Assembly: GCA_028291445.1 (NCBI GenBank)
Contig: JAQGIA010000003.1
Coordinates: 1-7,326 of the forward strand
Origin: Belnapia sp.
GTDB taxonomy: Bacteria > Pseudomonadota > Alphaproteobacteria > Acetobacterales > Acetobacteraceae
Direction of reading: 5' to 3'
DNA length: 7,326 bases
Within the stretch, counting starts at the first letter, position 1; each line of letters opens with the position of its first letter. The translations under genes and the position numbers were made by a program. Below are positions 1 to 5,661 of the stretch, one piece after another. The notes beneath the pieces were generated by a model, which ran no database searches, was not told the DNA's origin, and worked only from the letters and a program-made list of their open reading frames with translations.

Positions 1-5
1 CCCAG

Positions 6-1328
6 GTGGGCCCTGCCGCCCCGGCCATCATCGCCCCGCCGGACAAGCCGCTGGACCGGCCGCTGTTCGGCGCGACGAGCTGGACCCTGCCGAACGGGCT
101 GCGGGTGGTGCTGGCCGAAAGCCGCCGGGTCCCGGTGGTTTCGCACTACCTGTTCTACGCGGCCGGCGCCGGCGAGGACCCGGCCGGCAAGTCCGGCACC
201 GCCCATTTCCTCGAGCACATGATGTTCAAGGGCAGCCGCAACCTGGCCCCCGGCGCGCTGTCGCTGGCCGTCGCCCGCGAAGGCGGCCAGGACAATGCCT
301 TCACCTCGCGTGACCTGACTGCCTATCACCAGACCGTCGAGGCCTCCCGCCTGCCGTTGGTGATGCGGATGGAAGCGGACCGCTTCGCCTTCCCCCTGCT
401 GCCGGACGCCACGGTGGACCCGGAACGCGCCGTAGTGCTCGAGGAGCGCGGCCAGCGCACCGGCAGCAACCCGCGCGCCCGCTTCTGGGAAGGCTTCGAG
501 GCCGCCATGTGGGGACCGCAGCATTGGCGCGGCCGGCCGATCATCGGCTGGGAAGATGAGATCAGGGCCATCACCCTGGCCGACCTCCGCGAATTCTACG
601 ATCGCCGCTATGCCCCGTCCAACGCCGTGCTGGTCGTCACCGGCGATGCGCGGGAAGCCCAGGTGAAGGCTCTGGCCGAGGAATTCTACGGCGTCGTCCC
701 GGCCCGTGCCGCCACCCTGCGCGACCGTGCCCCGCCCGCCGCCACCGCCGGCCAGCCGCGTTTCATCCAGCATGATCCGGCGGTGCGGGAGGCGAATTTC
801 ATGCGCGCCGCCATGGCCCCCAGCCTGACCTATGGCGAGACCCGACATGCCTGGCCGCTCGAATTGCTGGCGCATCTGTTCGGCAGCGGCCCGGGCAGCC
901 GGCTGCACCGGGCGCTGGTGGAACCCGGCCTCGCCACCAGCGCCAGCGCCTCCTACGACAGCGAGACGGTGGGGGTCGGCACCTTCAGCCTATCCGCCAC
1001 CTGCCGGCCCGGCGTCACGCCGGAGCAGTTGGAAGCGGCGGTCGATGCCGCGGTCGCCAGCCTGCTGGACGACGGGCCGACCGAACTGGAATGCGCCCGG
1101 TCCATTCGCCAACTCACCGCCGGCGCGCTGCTCTCGCTGGACGGCATCGGCGCCGCGCCCCGGATGCTCGGCGGCGTGCTCGGCATCGGCCTGCCGCTGG
1201 AGACGGTGGAGTTCTGGCCACGCTACCTGCGCGCGGTGACGCGCCAGCAGGTGACCGAGGCGGCCAGGGCCGTGCTCGGGGCACCCATCGGCACCACCGG
1301 CTGGCTGCTGCCGGGTGCGCCGGCATGA
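6..1328 (+). CDS. M16 family zinc metallopeptidase, catalytic subunit (5' end uncertain)
   Basis: This is a processing-peptidase-like zinc protease of the M16B (pitrilysin/MPP-beta) family. From the GTG at 6 it has 440 residues, close to the usual size. The zinc site is complete: HFLEH at residues 67-71 gives His67, catalytic Glu70 and His71. The third ligand is most likely Glu146 in the VVLEERGQR stretch, 75 residues after His71. NAFTSRDLTAYH, typical of the N-terminal domain, follows the zinc helix. In the C-terminal domain the usual Arg/Tyr pair is missing: Val305 and Thr311 stand where the partner protein has Arg and Tyr. The gene ends in an ATGA overlap with that partner, which points to coupled translation and a heteromeric enzyme. 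The frame stays open to the window edge, so the real start, and with it any signal peptide, may lie upstream. Cell location is therefore undecided. The family call is secure; the natural substrate is unknown. Confidence 0.93.
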   Translation: MGPAAPAIIAPPDKPLDRPLFGATSWTLPNGLRVVLAESRRVPVVSHYLFYAAGAGEDPAGKSGTAHFLEHMMFKGSRNLAPGALSLAVAREGGQDNAFTSRDLTAYHQTVEASRLPLVMRMEADRFAFPLLPDATVDPERAVVLEERGQRTGSNPRARFWEGFEAAMWGPQHWRGRPIIGWEDEIRAITLADLREFYDRRYAPSNAVLVVTGDAREAQVKALAEEFYGVVPARAATLRDRAPPAATAGQPRFIQHDPAVREANFMRAAMAPSLTYGETRHAWPLELLAHLFGSGPGSRLHRALVEPGLATSASASYDSETVGVGTFSLSATCRPGVTPEQLEAAVDAAVASLLDDGPTELECARSIRQLTAGALLSLDGIGAAPRMLGGVLGIGLPLETVEFWPRYLRAVTRQQVTEAARAVLGAPIGTTGWLLPGAPA

Positions 1329-2587
1329 GCGGCGCCACGGCTGGCTTCTCGCTGCCCATCCAGGCGATCGAGGCCGACGGCATCAGCGCCTGGCTGGTCG
1401 AGGACCAGTCCGTCCCGGTGGTTTCCATCGCCTGGGCCTGGATGGGAGGCGCCGCGCTGGACCCCGAGGGCCAGGAAGGTGCCGCCTCGATGGCCGCCGC
1501 CCTGCTGACCGAAGGCGCCGGCCCGCTGCGCGCCACGGATTTCGCCGATGCGCTGCGTAACGAGGCGATCAGCCTCAATTTTTCCGCCGACCGCGACAGC
1601 TTCGAAGGCAGCTTCCGCAGCCTGACCGATGCACTGCCCGAGGCCCTGCGCCTGGCCCGGCTGGCAATGGTCGAGCCACGGCTGGACGCCGATGCGGTGG
1701 AACGGGTCCGCGCCCGGGCCGTCGCCGGTGCCCGCCGCGCGTTGGAGACGCCGCGCGGCCAGGCCGGCCGGGCCTTCTGGGCCGCCGCCTTCCCAGGCCA
1801 TTCGGCCGGCCGGCCCAGTGGCGGCACGGCGGAAACCCTGGCCAGCCTGCCCGCCACGGCGATCCGCGCCGCCCTGGATCGCCAATTGCGGCGTGACGGC
1901 CTGCTGGTCGCCGTCAGCGGCGCGATCACCGCGGACCAGCTGCGAGCGATCCTGCCGCCATTGTTTGCCGGGCTGCCGGCCGGAGCCCCGCCCGCCGCCC
2001 CGGCGCTGCCTGCCTTCCGGCATTTCGGCCAGCAGGTGCTGCCGGTCGCCTCGCCGCAATCCGCCGTGGTCTTCGGCCAGGAAGGCTTGCCGGCGACCGA
2101 TCCGGATTGGGAAGCCTGCCAAGTCATGCTGCGCATCCTGGCCGGGGGCGGCTTCACCTCGCGCCTCATGCAGGCGGTGCGGGAGCAGCGCGGCCTCGCC
2201 TATGGCATCGGCGCCGGGCTCGACCTGCTGTTCCGCCGCGGCGTCATCGTCGGCAGCGTCGCGACCGAGAATGCCCGGGTCGCCGAGACCCTGGCCGTCA
2301 CCCGCGAGGAATGGTCCCGCATGGCGGAGGCCGGTCCGACCGCCGAGGAATTGGCCGATGCGGTCGCCTTCCTCACCGGCTCCATGCCGCTTGCTTTCAC
2401 CGACAGCCGTCGTGTCGCCGGCACGCTGCTGACCCTACGGCAGAACAACCGGCCCAGGGAGTGGCTGGCCGATCGTCCGGCCCGGTTGCAGGCGCTGAGC
2501 CGGGACAAGCTGGCCCAGGTCGCGGCCCGCGTCTTGGCACCGGGCGATCTCTCCGTAATCATTGCCGGGCAACCAGCCGGGCTGTGA
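1325..2587 (+). CDS. M16 family peptidase-like protein, non-catalytic partner subunit
   Basis: This 420-residue M16B protein (MPP-alpha-like) has no zinc site. Where the first subunit has HFLEH, this one has Ser-Met-Ala-Ala-Ala (residues 55-59), so both histidines and the glutamate are gone. The flanking pattern, GGAALDPEGQEGAASM then LLTEG, still aligns with the family. The C-terminal domain keeps the classic SRLMQAVREQRGLAY segment (residues 279-293), with Arg286 and Tyr293 as the likely substrate-binding pair. The ATG at 1325 overlaps the TGA of the catalytic subunit by four bases, which fixes the start well. The longer upstream open frame is only out-of-frame reading of the first gene. 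The N-terminus (MSGATAGFSLPIQ) has no signal peptide, so a cytoplasmic complex is the simplest reading unless the start is wrong. Known two-gene M16B pairs form heterodimers with shared active sites; that this pair does so is inferred. Confidence 0.92.
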   Translation: MSGATAGFSLPIQAIEADGISAWLVEDQSVPVVSIAWAWMGGAALDPEGQEGAASMAAALLTEGAGPLRATDFADALRNEAISLNFSADRDSFEGSFRSLTDALPEALRLARLAMVEPRLDADAVERVRARAVAGARRALETPRGQAGRAFWAAAFPGHSAGRPSGGTAETLASLPATAIRAALDRQLRRDGLLVAVSGAITADQLRAILPPLFAGLPAGAPPAAPALPAFRHFGQQVLPVASPQSAVVFGQEGLPATDPDWEACQVMLRILAGGGFTSRLMQAVREQRGLAYGIGAGLDLLFRRGVIVGSVATENARVAETLAVTREEWSRMAEAGPTAEELADAVAFLTGSMPLAFTDSRRVAGTLLTLRQNNRPREWLADRPARLQALSRDKLAQVAARVLAPGDLSVIIAGQPAGL

Positions 2588-2589
2588 AG

Positions 2590-2608
2590 CCGTTCCGGCC
2601 CGGAACGG
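2590..2608 (+). promoter_or_regulatory. Perfect 19-base palindrome ahead of pgi
   Basis: CCGTTCCGG and CCGGAACGG are exact 9-base inverted repeats around a single C at 2599. As RNA this folds into an 8-bp stem with a GCC loop. It fills most of the 32-base gap between the M16 partner gene and pgi, and its right arm shares two bases with the GGGAGGG ribosome binding site. No T-run follows, so it does not look like a standard intrinsic terminator. It could act as a translational brake, an RNA processing or stability element, or a protein-binding operator. The palindrome is seen directly; its function is inferred. Confidence 0.6.
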
Positions 2609-2613
2609 GAGGG
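2607..2613 (+). promoter_or_regulatory. Ribosome binding site of pgi
   Basis: GGGAGGG lies six bases before the ATG at 2620 and selects that start out of a frame that is open for a further 513 bases upstream. Its first two bases are part of the right arm of the palindrome at 2590-2608. Confidence 0.75.
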
Positions 2614-2619
2614 CCGAGG

Positions 2620-4272
2620 ATGCCACAGGATGAGAGCGCTGCCTGGGCGGCCGTTATGCGGCTGGCCCGGGCCGAGCGGCCGGATGGTCAGCCTGCCACG
2701 GCCATCCGGCCGCTGTTCGCCGCCGATCCCGACCGCTTCGCCCAATTCTCCTGGGCGGCGGACGGGCTGCTGCTGGACCTGTCGAAAACCGCCCTGACCA
2801 AGCCCGTGCTGGCCGCGCTGCTCGACCTCGCCGAGGCCCGGGACCTGACCGGGCGGCGCGACGCCATGGCGGCCGGCGCGTCGGTGAACGTCACGGAAGG
2901 CCGCGCCGCCCTGCATATGGCGCTGCGCGCCCCAGCCGATGCCGGCTTCCGGGTGGGTGACGAGGATGCCTCGGCCGAGGTGCATGCCGTGCTGGCCCGC
3001 ATGCGGGAATTCGCCGCCGCCATCGGCGATGGCCGCCTGCGGGGTGCCACCGGGGAAGGCTTCACCGATGTGCTGAACATCGGCATCGGCGGCTCCGACC
3101 TCGGCCCGGCCATGGTGGCGCGTGCCCTCTGGACGCCGGGGTCGCCGCTCCGCGCGCATTACCTCGGCAATGTCGATGCGCATGCCTGGGAGGCCATCCG
3201 GCCGGGGCTCGACCCACGCCGTACCCTGGTGCTGGTCGCTTCCAAGACCTTCACCACGCAGGAGACCATGACCAATGCCGGCCTGGTGCGCGGCTGGCTG
3301 GCCGAAGCCTTGGGGGAGGCGCAGGTCGGCGGGCACCTCGCGGCGCTTTCCACCAACCTGGAAGCGACGCGGGCCTTCGGCATCGCCCCGGACCGCGTCT
3401 TCCCCTTCCGGGACTGGGTCGGCGGGCGGTTTTCGTTGTGGTCGGCCATCGGCCTGTCGCTGGCGGTCTCGCTGGGGTGGGATGCCTTCGCCAGGCTGCT
3501 GGCCGGGGCGCGGGCGATGGACCGGCATTTCCTGGCGGCGCCGCTCGAAGCCAATCTGCCGGTGCTGATGGCGCTGGCCGAGGTTTGGCATGTCGATGGC
3601 CTCGGCCTCGGCGCCCGGGCGGTGCTGCCCTACGACGAGCGGCTGGCCCGGCTGCCGGCGCATCTCCAGCAGGTGGAGATGGAAAGCCTCGGCAAGCAGG
3701 TGACGCTGGATGGGGCGCCGGTCGCCCATCGCACCGGCCCGGTGGTTTTCGGCGAACCGGGGACCAATGCCCAGCACAGCTTCATGCAGCTGCTCCACCA
3801 GGGCACCACGCCGGTCCCGGCCGATATCATCCTGGTCGCCAATCCCGACCACCCTCATGCCGACAGCCATCGCAAGCTGCTGGCCAATGGCCTGGCCCAG
3901 TCGGCGGCGCTGATGCGCGGCAAGACCCCTGGCGAGGTCCGCGCCGAGATGCAGGCCGCCGGCGCCCCCGAAGCCGAGATTGCCCGCCTGCTGCCGCATC
4001 GCGTCTTCCCCGGCGACCGGCCGACCACCACGCTGCTGTTGCCGCGGCTGGATGCCTTCACCCTAGGCCAGCTCGTCGCACTCTATGAGAACAAGGTGGC
4101 CTGCCTCGGAATCCTCTGGGGCATCAACGCCTTCGATCAATGGGGCGTGGAATTGGGCAAGCAGCTCACGGGACCGATCCTGCGGGCGCTGGAGGGTGGG
4201 GCTACTTCGGCACAGGACAGTTCGACCATGGGGCTGCTGGGCGCCATCGGCCGGTTGCAAGCTGGTGGCTGA
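2620..4272 (+). CDS. pgi: Glucose-6-phosphate isomerase
   Basis: This enzyme interconverts glucose 6-phosphate and fructose 6-phosphate in the cytoplasm, linking glycolysis/gluconeogenesis with the pentose phosphate and Entner-Doudoroff routes. With the start at 2620 it has 550 residues, almost the same as the E. coli enzyme (549). Numbering of key residues coincides with E. coli: Glu355 in QQVEMESLGK, His386 in GTNAQHSFMQ and Lys514 in WGVELGKQL. The sugar-phosphate-binding GIGGSDLGP is at residues 155-163, SKTFTTQETMTN follows near 208-219, and the family signatures DWVGGRFSLWSAIG (from 265) and FDQWGVELGKQL (to 516) are both present. The residue after Glu355-Ser356 is Leu where many homologues have Asn. 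The start is chosen by the GGGAGGG site and by the correct length. The gene overlaps the following VOC gene by eight bases. The identification is essentially certain. Confidence 0.98.
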   Translation: MPQDESAAWAAVMRLARAERPDGQPATAIRPLFAADPDRFAQFSWAADGLLLDLSKTALTKPVLAALLDLAEARDLTGRRDAMAAGASVNVTEGRAALHMALRAPADAGFRVGDEDASAEVHAVLARMREFAAAIGDGRLRGATGEGFTDVLNIGIGGSDLGPAMVARALWTPGSPLRAHYLGNVDAHAWEAIRPGLDPRRTLVLVASKTFTTQETMTNAGLVRGWLAEALGEAQVGGHLAALSTNLEATRAFGIAPDRVFPFRDWVGGRFSLWSAIGLSLAVSLGWDAFARLLAGARAMDRHFLAAPLEANLPVLMALAEVWHVDGLGLGARAVLPYDERLARLPAHLQQVEMESLGKQVTLDGAPVAHRTGPVVFGEPGTNAQHSFMQLLHQGTTPVPADIILVANPDHPHADSHRKLLANGLAQSAALMRGKTPGEVRAEMQAAGAPEAEIARLLPHRVFPGDRPTTTLLLPRLDAFTLGQLVALYENKVACLGILWGINAFDQWGVELGKQLTGPILRALEGGATSAQDSSTMGLLGAIGRLQAGG

Positions 4273-4702
4273 CGGTCGCCCCATCGGTGGCTTCGCTTCC
4301 CTCGTGCCGGAGCTCGCGGTGGAGAATATCGCCGCCAGCCTCGATTTCTGGTGCGGTCCGTTGGGTTTCCGCATTGCCTACGAGCGGCCCGAGAATGGCT
4401 TCGCCTATCTTGAACGGCCGGAGGGCGCCCAGGTGATGCTGGACCGCCGCAACGGCCATTGGGAAACCGGGCCGCTGGAGCGCCCGCTCGGCCGCGGCAT
4501 CAACTTCCAGATCAAGGTCGCCGCGCTGGCGCCGATCCTGGCGGCGCTCGAAGCGCGCGGCTGGCCGCTGTTCGAGCCGGCACATGAGGTCTGGTACCGG
4601 GTCGGCGCCGAGGCGGTCGGCTGCCGGCAGCTGTTGGTGCAGGACCCGGATGGCTACCTGCTGCGGTTCATGGAGGATCTGGGATGGCGGCCCGCGGTGT
4701 GA
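4265..4702 (+). CDS. VOC family (bleomycin-resistance/glyoxalase-like) protein
   Basis: This small protein (145 residues from the GTG at 4265) has the vicinal-oxygen-chelate fold seen in bleomycin-binding proteins and glyoxalase relatives. Diagnostic parts are the opening strand and helix LVPELAVENIAASLDFW (residues 13-29), the GFRIAYERPENGFAYLE strands, the QVMLDRR strand, and the closing QLLVQDPDGYLLRFMEDLG, which is typical of the BRP branch. No full set of glyoxalase I metal ligands is evident, so a binding or drug-sequestering role, or an uncharacterised lyase/dioxygenase-like role, is as plausible as catalysis. No ATG or TTG lies in frame near the domain start. The GTG at 4265, eight bases inside the end of pgi, gives a full-length domain but has only a weak ribosome binding site, so coupling to pgi translation is likely. 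Substrate unknown. Confidence 0.85.
   Translation: MADGRPIGGFASLVPELAVENIAASLDFWCGPLGFRIAYERPENGFAYLERPEGAQVMLDRRNGHWETGPLERPLGRGINFQIKVAALAPILAALEARGWPLFEPAHEVWYRVGAEAVGCRQLLVQDPDGYLLRFMEDLGWRPAV
4672..4676 (+). promoter_or_regulatory. Ribosome binding site of the metallophosphoesterase gene
   Basis: GGAGG ends seven bases before the ATG at 4684, inside the end of the VOC gene. It supports this ATG over the in-frame GTG at 4699, which would give a five-residue-shorter protein with a GTGA stop/start overlap. Confidence 0.65.
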
Positions 4703-5451
4703 CCCGAATTGCCGTCCTGGCCGATATCCATGGCAATCTCCGCGCGCTGGAGGCGGTGCTCGCCGATCTGCCCCGGCGCGGCGCCGATCTGGTGGTGAAC
4801 CTCGGCGACTGCCTGTCCGGGCCGTTGCAGCCGGCGGAAGTTGCGGACCGGCTCATGGCGCTTGGCTGGCCCACGCTGCGCGGGAACCACGACCGCCAGC
4901 TACTGGACCGGCCGATTGAAACCATGATCCCGTCCGACGCCTTCACCGCGGCCCGGCTGACCGCGGCGCATCGGGCTTGGCTCGCCGGTCTGCCGCCGGT
5001 GCTGCGCCCGGCGGCGGATGTGTTCGCCTGCCACGGGACCCCGGCCGATGACCTGACCTATGCGCTGGAGGTGGTCGCCGGGCCGCAGCACCTGCGCCCC
5101 GCCACCGCGGCCGAGGCCGCAGCACGGATCGGCCCCACCCCCGGTGCCAGCCTGGTGCTCTGCGGTCATTCGCATCTGGCCCGGATGGTGCGGCTGCCGG
5201 ACGGCCGGCTGGTGGTCAATCCCGGCAGTGTCGGGCAGCCCGGCTACACGGATATCGAGCCTTATCCGCATGTCGTCTTCGCCGGGACGCCGCATGCCCG
5301 CTATGCCGTGGTGGAGCCTGGCCCGGCCGGCTGGGCCGTCGAGTTCTTCGCCATTCCCTATGATTGGAATGCCGCCGCCGCCGACGCGCTGGCCGCGGGC
5401 CGGGCGGATTGGGCCCAGGCCTTGGCAACCGGCCAGCTCGACCCGGTTTGA
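4684..5451 (+). CDS. Calcineurin-like metallophosphoesterase (YfcE/MJ0936-type)
   Basis: This is a 255-residue phosphoesterase with the full two-metal site of the calcineurin-like superfamily: Asp14 and His16 (ADIHGN), Asp42 (NLGDCLSG), Asn68 and His69 (RGNHD), His117 (CHGTP) and His162/His164 (CGHSH). VVNPGSVGQPG at 177-187 is the hallmark of the smaller YfcE/MJ0936-like branch (Calcineurin_like_2). Relatives cleave phosphodiesters or nucleotides such as Ap4A or cyclic nucleotides in vitro; the physiological substrate cannot be read from sequence. No signal peptide or membrane segment is seen, so it is probably cytoplasmic. It overlaps the VOC gene by 19 bases and has a good GGAGG site. About 65 residues follow the last metal motif and form an ordinary C-terminal cap for this branch. 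The gap downstream suggests that the transcription unit may end or be re-regulated here. Confidence 0.92.
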   Translation: MAARGVTRIAVLADIHGNLRALEAVLADLPRRGADLVVNLGDCLSGPLQPAEVADRLMALGWPTLRGNHDRQLLDRPIETMIPSDAFTAARLTAAHRAWLAGLPPVLRPAADVFACHGTPADDLTYALEVVAGPQHLRPATAAEAAARIGPTPGASLVLCGHSHLARMVRLPDGRLVVNPGSVGQPGYTDIEPYPHVVFAGTPHARYAVVEPGPAGWAVEFFAIPYDWNAAAADALAAGRADWAQALATGQLDPV

Positions 5452-5469
5452 GCAACAGCGTGCCGGGTG

Positions 5470-5526
5470 GGCAACCGCTCCCCTGGCAACCGCTCCTCTG
5501 GCAATCGCTCCTCTGGCAATCGCCCT
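5470..5526 (+). repeat. Tandem repeat, 15-base unit, about 3.8 copies
   Basis: The units begin at 5470, 5485, 5500 and 5515 and read GGCAACCGCTCCCCT, GGCAACCGCTCCTCT, GGCAATCGCTCCTCT and a partial GGCAATCGCCCT. Neighbouring copies differ by one base, a gradient that fits stepwise duplication. The array lies between the metallophosphoesterase stop and the membrane-protein gene. A unit of 15 bases would also keep a reading frame (Gly-Asn-Arg-Ser-Ser in the frame shared by both neighbours), but no ribosome binding site supports translation across it. Confidence 0.85.
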
Positions 5527-5565
5527 GGCGGCGCCCTACCTTCGCAACATCGCCCGACCGGAACC

Positions 5566-5573
5566 AAGGAGGT
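5566..5573 (+). promoter_or_regulatory. Near-ideal Shine-Dalgarno sequence
   Basis: AAGGAGGT ends four bases before the ATG at 5578 and is the best ribosome binding site in the window. It serves a 20-codon frame, not the membrane-protein gene, whose ATG lies 84 bases beyond the first ATG. GGTTGCC at 5571-5577, which overlaps the end of this site, is the reverse complement of the GGCAACC core of the upstream repeat. Confidence 0.7.
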
Positions 5574-5577
5574 TGCC

Positions 5578-5640
5578 ATGGGTCCGATGCTACCGCCCAT
5601 TCCCATGGGGAAGGATCCCCGACCGCGCCTGCCCTGCTGA
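5578..5640 (+). CDS. Possible 20-residue leader peptide
   Basis: The frame starts with ATG four bases after AAGGAGGT and stops at TGA 5638-5640. The peptide (MGPMLPPIPMGKDPRPRLPC) has six prolines and four methionines, no membrane segment, and no family I recognise. It is in the same frame as the membrane-protein gene at 5662, with this one TGA between them; the gap from stop to next ATG is 21 bases. It could be a leader whose translation feeds re-initiation at 5662, a true small protein, or the remains of a longer N-terminus cut off by a stop. Only the strong ribosome binding site supports translation; the peptide itself carries no recognisable signal. Confidence 0.4.
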   Translation: MGPMLPPIPMGKDPRPRLPC

Positions 5641-5661
5641 CCCTGGCCTGCGGCTGCTCGG

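Noticed and set aside
1091..1324. Longer N-terminus for the M16 partner subunit
   Set aside because: It is out-of-frame reading of the first M16 gene; the ATG at 1325 in the ATGA overlap fits the family length.
1114..2169. 351-codon open frame on the - strand
   Set aside because: Opposite the M16 partner gene; Arg/Ser/Ala-rich with no recognisable motif.
2200..3999. 599-codon open frame on the - strand
   Set aside because: It lies opposite the M16 partner and pgi, whose identity is certain. Its low-complexity, Gly/Arg/Gln/His-rich translation is typical of antisense frames in GC-rich DNA.
4085..4264. Longer N-terminus for the VOC protein, starting inside pgi
   Set aside because: The added residues are out-of-frame reading of the conserved end of pgi; the GTG at 4265 gives a normal-length domain.
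5422..5450. TTGGCA at 5422-5427 as a possible -35 box for a promoter in the gap
   Set aside because: No acceptable -10 box at the right distance.
5441..5468. Possible terminator after the metallophosphoesterase: ACCCGG and CCGGGT inverted repeat over the stop codon
   Set aside because: Only six base pairs with a 16-base loop and no T-run; too weak to call.
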